Shown here: positions 8,820-16,996 of the stretch, piece after piece
How positions within the stretch are numbered: position 1 is the first letter of the stretch
Layout of the letters: every line of letters starts with the position of its first letter
DNA from: Nioella nitratireducens
GTDB taxonomy: Bacteria; Pseudomonadota; Alphaproteobacteria; Rhodobacterales; Rhodobacteraceae
Length of the DNA stretch: 64,000 bases
Direction: 5' to 3'
Assembly: GCF_001879715.1 (NCBI RefSeq)
Contig: NZ_MNBW01000004.1
Span: 1 to 64,000 of the forward strand
Notes under the pieces: generated by a model
The model's database searches: none
Told to the model about the DNA's origin: nothing
Seen by the model: the letters and a program-made list of their open reading frames with translations, nothing else
Program-made: the position numbers and the translations under genes

Positions 8820-9859
8820 TGGGAAACGTCCATGATGCGCCCCTCTTTGGCAGAGGCGGCGATTGCGTCGATCAGGTGATGGGCAGCCAGCGCGTCGCGG
8901 CCAGAGGCCACGGGCGCGCGCCCTTCGTTCAGGGCAGCGGCGAAATCCTCGATGATCGCCTGGTGCCAGTCGTGGGTGAAGGCCATCGGATCGGCCCCGC
9001 CGCCGGTGGTGGCAGTCGCCCCGAAGGTCTCTTCGCGACCATCCCGCCAGCGCAGGGTCAGCACGCCCGAGCCCAGATGCAGGCTGGCCTTGTCGAAATG
9101 GAGCGTGATGGTCTCGGCCCCGCCCGGAAAGCTCGCGGTGCTGGCCACCAGAGACCCGACCGCGCCATTGGTAAAGCGCAGGCCCGCCGTGGCGAAATCT
9201 TCTGACTCCATCTGGTGGAACCGCGTGGTGGCAGCCATCGCCTGCACCTGCGAGACCGGCCCGGCGAGGCTGAGCGCGAGGTCGATCGTGTGGATCGCTT
9301 GGCTGATGAGCACTCCGCCGCCGTCACGAGCATAGGTGCCGCGGCCCGGCTCGTCGTAATAGGCCTGCTCGCGCCACCACGGCACGGTGATCTCAACCAG
9401 CCCGAGCGCGCCGAGCGTTCCAGAGGTCACAAGCCCTGCCGCTTTCAGTGACGCGGCCCGCATCCGATGCTGGAAGAAGATGCCAAGGCGCACGCCCGCG
9501 TCTTCGCAGATGCGCACGACCTCTTCCGCCTCTGCCGAGATCCGCCCCACAGGCTTTTCCAACAAGATATGCTTGCCCGCCTCGGCCAAGGGCCGCACCA
9601 ACGCGGCGCGGGCGTCGGGCGGCGTGGCGATCACAACCGCGTCCACCTCGGGATCGGCGGCAATGGCGGCGATGTCTGGGTAAACCTGCAACGGCGCCCC
9701 CTGTGCCGCGTCTGCAAAGGCGGCGGCGCTTTCGGGCCGCCGGGCAGCCACGCCTTTGAGCCGCACCTTTGGCGCCGCAGCCCGAAGCGCGGCCAGGTGG
9801 GTGCGGGCCACCATGCCCGTGCCCACCAGCACGCAGGTCAATATTTCGCTGTCAGCCAC
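8816..9859 (-). CDS. Gfo/Idh/MocA family oxidoreductase (first of three, operon leader)
   Basis: A 347-residue Rossmann-fold oxidoreductase with CVLVGTGMVARTHLAAL at the N-terminus, EKPVGRISAEAEEV around residues 98-111 and GGGVLISQAIHTIDLALSL, which carries the catalytic-domain His/Asp. The start is GTG at 9859, supported by GGGAGGG nine bases upstream; no ATG lies nearby. It is the first gene of the leftward operon and begins 42 bases beyond the nearer edge of operator 1, so it is under the divergent CCGGTATACCGG operator. Substrate unknown; uronate or uronide dehydrogenation is inferred from context. Confidence 0.85.
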   Translation of the reverse strand: MADSEILTCVLVGTGMVARTHLAALRAAAPKVRLKGVAARRPESAAAFADAAQGAPLQVYPDIAAIAADPEVDAVVIATPPDARAALVRPLAEAGKHILLEKPVGRISAEAEEVVRICEDAGVRLGIFFQHRMRAASLKAAGLVTSGTLGALGLVEITVPWWREQAYYDEPGRGTYARDGGGVLISQAIHTIDLALSLAGPVSQVQAMAATTRFHQMESEDFATAGLRFTNGAVGSLVASTASFPGGAETITLHFDKASLHLGSGVLTLRWRDGREETFGATATTGGGADPMAFTHDWHQAIIEDFAAALNEGRAPVASGRDALAAHHLIDAIAASAKEGRIMDVSQ

Positions 9860-9903
9860 GGAAACGCGCCCTCCCTCTTGTTCCGGTTGGCCGCAGGTTG
9901 CAC

Positions 9904-9917
9904 ACCGGTATACCGGT
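9904..9917. promoter_or_regulatory. Operator 1 of the divergent uronate promoter
   Basis: Perfect 14-bp palindrome ACCGGTATACCGGT, part of an 18-bp direct repeat TGCACACCGGTATACCGG (9899-9916). The core GGTATACC matches the published consensus of UxuR/ExuR-type FCD GntR repressors (TTGGTATACCAA). It lies inside the spacer of a minus-strand promoter whose -35 is a perfect TTGACA (9923 to 9918 on the minus strand); the -10 near 9900-9895 is poor. Binding here would block the leftward catabolic operon. The site is seen; the regulator is inferred from adjacency. Confidence 0.8.
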
Positions 9918-9945
9918 TGTCAACAGAGCTGCACACCGGTATACC
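9917..9945 (+). promoter_or_regulatory. Putative promoter of the GntR-uxaC-uxuB operon
   Basis: TTGTCA at 9917-9922 and TATACC at 9940-9945 are separated by 17 bases, the ideal spacing for a housekeeping promoter. The -10 element is embedded in operator 2, so the regulator would repress its own gene. Transcription would start near 9952, giving a leader of only about 15 bases that contains the GAAGGAG ribosome site. Assigned by inspection only. Confidence 0.5.
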
Positions 9946-9948
9946 GGA
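9935..9948. promoter_or_regulatory. Operator 2 of the divergent uronate promoter
   Basis: Second copy of the palindrome, ACCGGTATACCGGA, with a perfect 12-bp core CCGGTATACCGG (9936-9947) inside the repeated 18-mer TGCACACCGGTATACCGG (9930-9947). Its centre is exactly 31 bp from that of operator 1, about three helical turns, so two repressor dimers would sit on the same DNA face and could bind cooperatively. It overlaps the rightward -10 element and lies 18 bases before the regulator's start codon. Confidence 0.8.
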
Positions 9949-9966
9949 AAATGAAGGAGCCCGGAA

Positions 9967-10719
9967 ATGCCCATGGATGACGCCCCGAAGAGTCCCGACA
10001 AAATCGCCACGGCGGACGGCGAGCCGGGTTTTGCCGCTATCGCCTTCCCGCCGCTGGACCTGACCCGCCCTGCCGGGGAGCAAATCTTCGCGGCGCTGAA
10101 ATCCGCGATCCTGACCACGGAATTGCCGCCCGGCTGCCTGATCTCGGAAAACGAGATCGGCCAACGCTTCGGCGCCAGCCGCACCCCCGTGCGCGAGGCC
10201 TTTACACAACTGCGCACCGACGGGCTGATCGTGACCCGCCCAAGCCGGGGCAACTATGTCTCGCGCCTGTCCGAAGCGCGCATCCGCGAGGCGCAATTCA
10301 TCCGCGAAGCCCTGGAACTGGCCAATGTCACCCGTCTTTGCGAGCGGGGCCTGCCCGATGCGGTCATCGGTGAACTGACCGGCATTCTCGACATTCAGGG
10401 CCGCGCGGTGGCCGAGGGCGACACGCTGGGCTTTCAGGCGCAGGACGACCGATTTCACACCACCCTGGCCCGCGCCACGGGGTTCGAGAGGGCCGAAACC
10501 CTGCTGATCCGCGAAAAGGCGGCGCTGGACCGGCTGCGGGTGTTCTCGCTCGGCGACACCGATCACATGACGCGCCTTCTGGAAGAGCACCGCGCCATTC
10601 TGGACGCGATCCGTGGCCGCGACACCGACAGGGCGGTCGAGGCCATGCGGACGCATCTGCGCTCGATCCTCAGCGCGCTGTCCAGCCTGATCGCCGCACA
10701 TACCGATTTCTTCGAATAG
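9967..10719 (+). CDS. GntR-family repressor with FCD domain (UxuR/ExuR-like)
   Basis: Cytoplasmic DNA-binding regulator, 250 residues. A winged helix of the GntR type spans about residues 32-100 (ISENEIGQRFGASRTPVREAFTQLRTDGLI), followed by an all-helical FCD ligand domain (about 105-240) with metal-ligand candidates in DDRFHTTLARATG. An ATG at 9967 has GAAGGAG seven bases upstream; a second ATG is two codons on. It sits immediately next to two palindromes of UxuR type and upstream of uxaC. It most likely represses both divergent operons, with a uronate intermediate as inducer. Family assignment is firm; the ligand is inferred. Confidence 0.88.
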   Translation: MPMDDAPKSPDKIATADGEPGFAAIAFPPLDLTRPAGEQIFAALKSAILTTELPPGCLISENEIGQRFGASRTPVREAFTQLRTDGLIVTRPSRGNYVSRLSEARIREAQFIREALELANVTRLCERGLPDAVIGELTGILDIQGRAVAEGDTLGFQAQDDRFHTTLARATGFERAETLLIREKAALDRLRVFSLGDTDHMTRLLEEHRAILDAIRGRDTDRAVEAMRTHLRSILSALSSLIAAHTDFFE

Positions 10720-10740
10720 ACCCGGAAAGGACGGACCCGA

Positions 10741-12123
10741 ATGTCCCCCATCCAAGAGGCGGCCCTGTCCGGCCTTGCCCAAGACCTCTACGAGACCATC
10801 GCAGAACTGCCCATCGTCTCGCCCCACGGCCATTGTGACCCGCGTTGGTGGGCCGAGGACAGCGCCTTCCCCGATCCGGCGGAATTGCTGATCATCCCCG
10901 ATCACTACGTGTTCCGGATGCTCTATAGCCAGGGCGTTTCGCTGCGTGATCTCGGCATTGGCGTCGCCCGCGAAGACCGCGATCCGCGGGGCATCTTCCG
11001 GCTTTTCGCGCAGCATTGGGACAGGTTCCTCGGCACCCCCAGCCGGGGCTGGCTGGAGCACACGCTCTACAAGACGCTCCGGATCGAGGTGGCCCTGACG
11101 CCGGACACCGCCGATACCGTCTTTGACCAGATCGCCGCGCGTCTGGCCACGTCGGCCTTTCGCCCACGCGCCCTGTTCGAGTCCATGGGGCTCGAATGCC
11201 TCGCCACCACCGATGGCGCGCTCGACCCGCTCGCCGCGCATCAGGCAATCCGCGAGTCTGGCTGGTCCGGCAAGGTCATCCCCACCTTCCGCCCCGATGA
11301 CGTGCTGAACCCGGCCCGGTCGGGCCACGCGGACAATCTCGCCAGGCTTGGCGAGATGACCGGAGAGGACGTGAGCCGCTACGAGAGCTTTCTTGCCGCG
11401 CTGCGGACCCGCCGCGCCGCCTTCCGCGCGCTTGGGGCCACGGCAACCGACCATGACGTGCCCGACCTGATGACCCGCTGGCTCGACCCGGCCCAGATCC
11501 GCGCGCTGCATGACAAGGCGATTGCCGGGGCTTTGTCTGCCAGCGAAGGGCGCGCCTATTACGGGCACATGCTGGTCGAGATGGCCCAGATGTCGGCAGA
11601 GGACGGCATGGTCATGCAGATCCATGCGGGCAGCCGCCGGTCGACGAACCGCGCCCTGCTGGCGGAATTCGGCCCCGACATGGGCGCTGACATTCCCCAT
11701 GCGGTCGACTGGGTGGCGGGGATGGACGCGCTGCTCAACCGCGTCGGCAACGACCCGCGCCTGCGGGTGCTGCTGTTCACGCTGGATGAAGGCACCTATG
11801 CCCGCGAACTGGCCCCGATGGCGGGGCATTGGCCATGCCTGCGGCTTGGCCCCCCGTGGTGGTTCCATGACAGCCCGAATGGCATCCGGCGCTATTTCGA
11901 CCAGGTGGTGGAAAGTGCGGGCTACTGGAACCTTGCGGGCTTCAACGACGACACCCGCGCCTTCCTGTCGATCCCGGCACGTCACGATACGTGGCGGCGC
12001 GGTGTGGCGCTGCATCTGGCGGGACAAGTGGAGCGGGGCACCTTTGGACGCCGCGACGCCAAGCGCCTTGCGCCGCTGCTGGCGCGCGATCTGGCCAAGA
12101 TGGCCTACCGGCTGGAGGACTGA
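10741..12123 (+). CDS. uxaC: Uronate (glucuronate/galacturonate) isomerase
   Basis: Isomerises D-glucuronate to D-fructuronate (or galacturonate to tagaturonate), the first cytosolic step of the pathway. It has 460 residues, close to the usual 465-470. The amidohydrolase-fold metal motif is seen as PHGHCDPRWW (28-37), and the C-terminal half shows IHAGSRRSTNRALL, LGPPWWFHDSPNGIRRYFD and GFNDDTRAFLSIPARHD, all characteristic of UxaC. The gene starts 21 bases after the regulator with GGAAAGGA upstream. The fructuronate reductase-like gene follows three bases later, giving a compact operon. Confidence 0.95.
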   Translation: MSPIQEAALSGLAQDLYETIAELPIVSPHGHCDPRWWAEDSAFPDPAELLIIPDHYVFRMLYSQGVSLRDLGIGVAREDRDPRGIFRLFAQHWDRFLGTPSRGWLEHTLYKTLRIEVALTPDTADTVFDQIAARLATSAFRPRALFESMGLECLATTDGALDPLAAHQAIRESGWSGKVIPTFRPDDVLNPARSGHADNLARLGEMTGEDVSRYESFLAALRTRRAAFRALGATATDHDVPDLMTRWLDPAQIRALHDKAIAGALSASEGRAYYGHMLVEMAQMSAEDGMVMQIHAGSRRSTNRALLAEFGPDMGADIPHAVDWVAGMDALLNRVGNDPRLRVLLFTLDEGTYARELAPMAGHWPCLRLGPPWWFHDSPNGIRRYFDQVVESAGYWNLAGFNDDTRAFLSIPARHDTWRRGVALHLAGQVERGTFGRRDAKRLAPLLARDLAKMAYRLED

Positions 12124-12126
12124 GCC

Positions 12127-13455
12127 ATGAACCGTATCCTGCATCTCGGCTTCGGCAATTTTCACCGCGCCCATCAGGCGTTTTACACCGCCGCCGCCAA
12201 TGCGCTCGGCGAAAACTGGGCGATCACCGGCGTCGCCATGCGCCGCCCGGACCTGCGCGATGCACTGGCCGCGGGCGGATTTGCCTATACACTCGGGATT
12301 CGCGGCACGGATGGGTTGGAGGCGCGGCACATCGCCGTGCATGACCGGGTGCTGGTGGTGCCCGAAGACCCGCAGGCGGTGATCGACGCGATTGCCGACC
12401 CCGAGACCCATATCGTCAGCCTGACGGTGACCGAGAAGGGCTATCACCTGAACCCCGCCACCGGCGCGCCGGATCTGGACGGGGCGGCACTGGCCGCCGA
12501 TCTGGTGGCTCCGTTGCCGCAGACAGCCGTCGGCCTGATCGCCCACGGGCTGGCCAAGCGGGTGGCGGCCGGCGCGCCCGTCACGGTGCTGAGCTGCGAC
12601 AACATCTCGGGCAACGGGCACAAGTTGGCCCATGCGGTGCATGGCTTTGCCAAGGCCGCCGGGCTGGACATTGGCGATTTTCTTGCCACCCATGTCCGGT
12701 TTCCCGACAGCATGGTGGACCGGATCACCCCTGCCACCACCGACGGTATCCGCGCCGAGATTGCCGCCATCACCGGGAAGAACGAGCCGCAGCCCGTGCT
12801 GACCGAGGCGTTTTCCGAATGGATCATCGAAGACGATTTCGCCGGACCGCGCCCCGCGTGGGACAAGGTCGGCGTCGAGATCGTGCCCGATGTGGCCCCG
12901 TTCGAGATGCGCAAGCTGCGGCTGTTGAACGCTGCGCACAGCTATCTCGCCTATGCCGGACAACTGGCGGGGCACCGCTATGTCCACGAGGCGATCCGCG
13001 ATCCGCGCCTGCGCCCCATCGTGGAAGGTATCTGGGACGAAGCCGCCAGCACCCTGCCCGACGCAGTGGCCGACACAACGCCCGCCTACCGCACCGCGCT
13101 GCTTGACCGGTTCGAAGGGGCCGGGATGCGGCACGAGCTGGCGCAGATCGCGCAAGATGGCAGCCTGAAATTGCCGGTCCGTCTGGTTCCCGTCTGGCAC
13201 CTGCGCCGCGCCGCGGGCGACCTCGCCCCCAACGTGACCGAGGCGGTTGCGGCATGGCTGGCATTTGTGCGGCGTGAGGTCTTGGCCGGGCGCGCCCTTG
13301 CCGATCCAGCGGCAGGGCGGCTGGCCGGAATGGTGCGCGGGGCGGACGACACCGATGCCTTCTGCCGCGCGGGCTGTGCGTTGCTCGACATGGAGGAAGG
13401 CACAGCCGACTGGCTGGCTACCTTGGTGCGGGATGTGGATGCGCTCAGTCCCTGA
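12127..13455 (+). CDS. uxuB: Mannitol dehydrogenase-family protein, probable D-fructuronate reductase
   Basis: NAD-dependent polyol dehydrogenase family member of 442 residues. The N-terminus has the Rossmann signature LHLGFGNFHRAHQAFY (5-20), and the catalytic Lys-Asn-His set of long-chain polyol dehydrogenases is seen at K263, N268 and H271 (KLRLLNAAHSYLAY). Following uxaC by three bases and sharing the locus with uxuA, it most probably reduces fructuronate to mannonate (UxuB). Mannitol or another polyol oxidation is possible from family alone. Its 3' end overlaps the convergent alpha/beta hydrolase gene by 11 bases. Confidence 0.82.
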   Translation: MNRILHLGFGNFHRAHQAFYTAAANALGENWAITGVAMRRPDLRDALAAGGFAYTLGIRGTDGLEARHIAVHDRVLVVPEDPQAVIDAIADPETHIVSLTVTEKGYHLNPATGAPDLDGAALAADLVAPLPQTAVGLIAHGLAKRVAAGAPVTVLSCDNISGNGHKLAHAVHGFAKAAGLDIGDFLATHVRFPDSMVDRITPATTDGIRAEIAAITGKNEPQPVLTEAFSEWIIEDDFAGPRPAWDKVGVEIVPDVAPFEMRKLRLLNAAHSYLAYAGQLAGHRYVHEAIRDPRLRPIVEGIWDEAASTLPDAVADTTPAYRTALLDRFEGAGMRHELAQIAQDGSLKLPVRLVPVWHLRRAAGDLAPNVTEAVAAWLAFVRREVLAGRALADPAAGRLAGMVRGADDTDAFCRAGCALLDMEEGTADWLATLVRDVDALSP

Positions 13456-14341
13456 CATCGCCGAGCCTCCGGGTCAGGAAGGACAGAACCGCCTGCCGCA
13501 TCGCCGGGCTTTCGGCGTGGCCCAGGTCTTCTTCTACATGAAACTCCAGCTGATCGGGGGTGGCCGTGTAGGCCGCTTCCAGCGCGGCCCGCGCGGGGGC
13601 AAAGGCATGGGCGGGCGTGGACCAGTCCTGCATCCCGACGCAGATTTGCAACGCCCGCGGCGCGGCAAGCCCCGCGATTTGCCCCGTGGACCACCCCGGC
13701 AGCAACCCCGGCACGGTCATGTAGATCCCGTGCCCGTCATGCGCGGCCGTCGCCACCAGACGGTCGAGATCGGCAAAGGAACACAGCGCCGCCGCCGCGC
13801 GAACCCGGTCATCCAGCGCGGCAAGCCAGAAGGCATGGGTGCTGCCCATGGACAGGCCAAGCGCGCCAAGGCGATCCGCGTCGATCACCGGATGATCGGA
13901 CAGAAAGGACAGGCCCGCCGACAGTTCCGCCAGCATTTGCCCGAACAGCGTCGTGCCGCGCCACAGATGCGCCTTGGCCCGCGCGCTTTCGCACGGCTGC
14001 TGCCGGGTGCCGAAGGCGGGCATCTCGATTGACAACGCCGCAATGCCAAGACGGCACAGGTCGGGCGCGTATGGGCCAGTCAGGGCGGGTCGCCCCTCGG
14101 TCAGTTCCTCGCGCCCCATCTCGTAGCGGTTGCCATGGGCATGGCAATAGATCAGCGCGGGCACGGGGCCGGTTTCAGGGCGCAGGAAGGTGGCGGGAAT
14201 ACCCTCGCCATGCATGTCGATGCGCAGATCCTCCAGCACCCAATCGCCAAACGGGGCCTGCCCCACGACCTGCACGCTGTCGAACCGGGCCGCGCCAAGG
14301 CGGACCCCAAGCAGACGCTCCAGATCGGCGCGCCCGGCCAT
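13445..14341 (-). CDS. Alpha/beta-hydrolase at the end of the smo-like operon
   Basis: A 298-residue serine hydrolase of the dienelactone hydrolase/acetyl-xylan-esterase-like group. The nucleophile elbow is GLSMGS (about residues 161-166), an oxyanion-hole region is CHAHGNRYEMGRE, and the terminal catalytic His is probably in EDLGHAES. No signal peptide is present, so it acts in the cytoplasm. It starts only three bases after the flavin reductase stop and so is co-transcribed with the SmoA/B/C-like genes. It may deacylate an acylated sulfoquinovose glyceride or another ester before glycoside cleavage, but nothing in the sequence proves a substrate. Confidence 0.8.
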   Translation of the reverse strand: MAGRADLERLLGVRLGAARFDSVQVVGQAPFGDWVLEDLRIDMHGEGIPATFLRPETGPVPALIYCHAHGNRYEMGREELTEGRPALTGPYAPDLCRLGIAALSIEMPAFGTRQQPCESARAKAHLWRGTTLFGQMLAELSAGLSFLSDHPVIDADRLGALGLSMGSTHAFWLAALDDRVRAAAALCSFADLDRLVATAAHDGHGIYMTVPGLLPGWSTGQIAGLAAPRALQICVGMQDWSTPAHAFAPARAALEAAYTATPDQLEFHVEEDLGHAESPAMRQAVLSFLTRRLGDVRD

Positions 14342-14344
14342 GCC

Positions 14345-14854
14345 TCAGCCGTCCCCGCCGCAGGCGAAGCCGCCGAAACTGCCGCCCCAAAACAGAAGCG
14401 GATCGCCCTCGTGCAGCACCGCGCGGGTGACGCGGCCCACAAGGATGACATGATCGCCGCCGTCGTAATCGGCGTAGCGCTCGCATTCGAACCGCGCGAG
14501 ACAGCCGGTCAGCAGCGGCACGCCATGCGCGCCCTCTTCCCAGGCGGCCTCGTCAAACGCATGGGCGGATTTCGAGAACGCCCGGCAGAGCGGTTGCTGG
14601 TCGCTCGACAGCACATGGATGGCCATATGTTCGGCCTTGGCGAAGTGATGATAGCGGCTGGAGCCGCGCGACACGGACCAAAGAACCAGTGGCGGGTCGA
14701 GCGACACCGAGGAAAAGCTGTTCGCGGTGATCCCGACCGGACCGGCCTCGCCCTTGGTGGTGACGATGGTGACGCCCGTACCGAACCGCGACAGCGCGCC
14801 GCGCAGCGCTGCTGCATCGGACGGGTCGGGGGTTATGACGGATTGCATGCTCAT
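14345..14854 (-). CDS. smoA: Flavin reductase (SmoA/SsuE-functional partner, FMN-binding split barrel)
   Basis: Provides reduced FMN to the partner monooxygenase. The 169 residues show the HpaC/flavin-reductase pattern: GVTIVTTKG (about 26-34), GITANSFSSVSLDPPLVLWSV (38-58), then HFAKAEHMAIHVLS. The ATG at 14854 overlaps the upstream aldo/keto reductase stop as ATGA and has AGGAGG before it. A later ATG at 14848 is possible. Coupling to an SsuD-like monooxygenase and an aldo/keto reductase reproduces the smoA-smoB-smoC set known from Agrobacterium. The biochemical class is clear; the smo assignment rests on context. Confidence 0.75.
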   Translation of the reverse strand: MSMQSVITPDPSDAAALRGALSRFGTGVTIVTTKGEAGPVGITANSFSSVSLDPPLVLWSVSRGSSRYHHFAKAEHMAIHVLSSDQQPLCRAFSKSAHAFDEAAWEEGAHGVPLLTGCLARFECERYADYDGGDHVILVGRVTRAVLHEGDPLLFWGGSFGGFACGGDG

Positions 14855-15750
14855 GGCACCTCCTGTCCCAAGGCGGCGGTGTAGATCTCGAACCACGTTT
14901 CCCGGTCGAGCGAGACTTTGCAGGCGTCGGAAATGGCGCGGATGCGGGACAGGCTGTTGGTGCCCATCACCGGCAGCATCCCGACGGGATGGGCCAGCAG
15001 CCACGCCACGGCCACGGCGGTGGCGTCAACGCCCTGCTCTGTGCCTATCCGGGACAGCACGGCGTGGACGGCAGCGCCTTCGTCGGAAAACAGACGCCCG
15101 CCGCCAAGGGGCGACCACGCCATCGGGGCGATACCATCTTTTTGCATCCACGCGATATCGCCATTGGCAAAGGGTGCGTGGTGCAGAACGCTGGCTTCGA
15201 TCTGGTTGGTGCAAAGCGGGGTCGACATGGCGGATTGCAGCAGCGCCCAGTCATGCGGCTTGAAATTCGAGACGCCCACGGCGCGAACCTTGCCAGAGGC
15301 CACCAGCGCATCCAGCACGCCCCCCGTTTCGACATGGTCCATCAGCGGATCGGGCCGGTGGATCAGCAACAGGTCGATCCGATCGGTGTGCATGTTGGTC
15401 AGCGAGGCCTCGACCGAGGCCGTGATATGCGCAGCGCTGGTGTCGTAGTACTTCACACGACGGTCGGCATATTTCCCGATCGGCGCGACGATATCGCACT
15501 TAGTGACCAGTTCGACGGCATCGCGCAGGCCGGGGGCGGCCGCGAAAGCCGCACCGAGAACCTCTTCCGCGCCGTAGTCGCCGTAAATATCTGCCTGATC
15601 CAGCGTGGTGATCCCCTGATCCAGACAGGCGCCGATCTTGGCCTGCACATGGGCGGGCGAGGTGTCTGCATCATCGGCCACGCGCCACATGCCGTAGACC
15701 AGCCGCGACAGGCTGAGATCGGGGGTAAGGGAAACGCGCTCCATGCTCAT
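14851..15750 (-). CDS. smoB: Aldo/keto reductase, probable 6-oxo-glucose reductase (SmoB-like)
   Basis: NAD(P)H-dependent carbonyl reductase of 299 residues with the catalytic tetrad D51, Y56, K84 and H131 (TLDQADIYGDYG, LVTKCDI, LLLIHRPDP) and a C-terminal cofactor-binding stretch (VMGTNSLSRIRAI). It resembles the YdhF-type AKR subgroup. In the oxidative sulfoquinovose pathway SmoB reduces the 6-oxo-glucose made by the monooxygenase to glucose. The ATG at 15750 overlaps the monooxygenase stop by ATGA and has AGGAGA upstream. The operon position between monooxygenase and flavin reductase matches the smo order. An unrelated aldehyde reductase role cannot be excluded. Confidence 0.72.
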   Translation of the reverse strand: MSMERVSLTPDLSLSRLVYGMWRVADDADTSPAHVQAKIGACLDQGITTLDQADIYGDYGAEEVLGAAFAAAPGLRDAVELVTKCDIVAPIGKYADRRVKYYDTSAAHITASVEASLTNMHTDRIDLLLIHRPDPLMDHVETGGVLDALVASGKVRAVGVSNFKPHDWALLQSAMSTPLCTNQIEASVLHHAPFANGDIAWMQKDGIAPMAWSPLGGGRLFSDEGAAVHAVLSRIGTEQGVDATAVAVAWLLAHPVGMLPVMGTNSLSRIRAISDACKVSLDRETWFEIYTAALGQEVP

Positions 15751-16901
15751 CGACGCTCTCCTGCGGCCAGCGGGGTTTGCGGCGGCGTGCTCGGCACCCG
15801 GCCATAGGCCTCGGGCAGCGAGCAGGTTTTCAGATGCGGCATGACCCGTTGGCCGAAGCTCTGGCATTCATCCATGTGCGGGTAGCCCGAGAAGATGAAG
15901 GCACGAATGCCCATCTTCTTGTACTCTTCGATCTGGGTCAGGATCTGGTCGGTGGAGCCGACGAGTGCCGCGCCACAGCCCGACCGCGCGCGGCCAACGC
16001 CGGTCCACAGATGCGGTTCGATATAGCCGAACGTGTCGGCCAGTTCACGCGCCCGTGCCTGATGCGCCACGCCAAGCGAAATCGAGTCATGCGCCCGGTC
16101 GCGGATCAGTTGCCCGTATTCGTCGTCCAGTTTGGATACGAGATGGTCCGCGTAGTCCCGCGCCTCGGCCTCGGTATCGCGCACGATCACATGGACACGC
16201 AGACCGTAATCCAGCGTCCGCCCGTATTTCTCGGCCACGGCGTTCACCGCCTTCATCCGTTCTGCCAGTTGCTCTTTCGGTTCCGGCCACATCAGGTAGA
16301 CGTCGCAATGCTGGCCGCATAGCTCCAGCGCGGCGGGGGAATAGCCGCCGAAATAGAGCAGCGGGCCACCTGTCTGATAGGGCTTGGCCGGATCGGTCGT
16401 CAGACCCTCGAAATGATATACCTGACCTTGGTAATTGATCTCGTCCTGCGTCCACGCCTGCTTGAGAATCTCCACCACTTCACGCGACCGCTGGTAGCGC
16501 AACGCGCTTTCCGCGACCTCGCCGGGGAAGTCGGACGAGATGATGTTGACCGTCAGACGCCCCTTCAGCATGTGGTCCAGTGTGGCGATGGTACGGGCCA
16601 GCATGATCGGCTGCATCTCGCCGCAGCGCACGGCGGTCAGCATGTTGATGCGGTCGGTGATGGGGGCGCACCCGGCCACGAAACTCAACGTATCCTGCCC
16701 CACCTGATAGGAGGACGGGCACAGGATGTTGCGAAAGCCCTGCCGCTCGGCCTCTTGCAGAATGCCCGAGCAATGCTCCCAGCTTGACCGCAACGCGCCG
16801 TCGGGCACGCCGAGATACTCGTAATCGTCCGAGCACAGGGCCGCGAACCACGAAACCTCTGCCGCGTCCAGATCGGGCGACGTGATGGGGACGACTGTCA
16901 T
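15747..16901 (-). CDS. smoC: LLM-class flavin-dependent monooxygenase, probable sulfoquinovose monooxygenase (SmoC-like)
   Basis: A 384-residue bacterial-luciferase-fold enzyme clearly related to alkanesulfonate monooxygenase SsuD. Conserved blocks include GPLLYFGGYS (179-188), DVYLMWPEP (200-208), GLRVHVIVR with R235 and H237, LWTGVGRARSGCGAALVG (299-316) and the terminal FSGYPHMDE (338-346). SsuD-type enzymes cleave C-S bonds using FMNH2 and O2 and release sulfite. The N-terminus (about 1-45) is longer than in SsuD and may shape a sugar pocket. The ATG at 16901 has GGAGGA nine bases upstream. Linkage to an aldo/keto reductase, a flavin reductase, a GntR regulator and sugar genes points to sulfoquinovose rather than alkanesulfonates. 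Confidence 0.72.
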   Translation of the reverse strand: MTVVPITSPDLDAAEVSWFAALCSDDYEYLGVPDGALRSSWEHCSGILQEAERQGFRNILCPSSYQVGQDTLSFVAGCAPITDRINMLTAVRCGEMQPIMLARTIATLDHMLKGRLTVNIISSDFPGEVAESALRYQRSREVVEILKQAWTQDEINYQGQVYHFEGLTTDPAKPYQTGGPLLYFGGYSPAALELCGQHCDVYLMWPEPKEQLAERMKAVNAVAEKYGRTLDYGLRVHVIVRDTEAEARDYADHLVSKLDDEYGQLIRDRAHDSISLGVAHQARARELADTFGYIEPHLWTGVGRARSGCGAALVGSTDQILTQIEEYKKMGIRAFIFSGYPHMDECQSFGQRVMPHLKTCSLPEAYGRVPSTPPQTPLAAGERR

Positions 16902-16996
16902 GCTGGTGCTTCCTCCCAAAAAGCTAAATCTCCCTCTTGCGTATCACCGTCGCATATGTAGATCAATAATGTATCAATTTTCTGGAGTCGCCAATC
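16902..16996. promoter_or_regulatory. Divergent promoter region between smoC-like and GntR/UTRA genes
   Basis: This AT-richer 95-bp gap separates two divergent transcription units. GTATCA occurs at 16941-16946 and again at 16971-16976, exactly 30 bp apart, with TAGATCA (16959-16965) between them. These may be half-sites for the adjacent GntR regulator. No clean -35/-10 pair was identified. The arrangement is seen; operator function is inferred and weakly supported. Confidence 0.4.

Noticed and set aside
9838-13458. A 1206-codon open frame on the minus strand
   Set aside because: It lies antisense to the GntR gene, uxaC and the fructuronate reductase, whose motifs are unmistakable. Its translation is rich in Arg/Gly/His/Gln without family motifs, as expected from GC-rich antisense frames.
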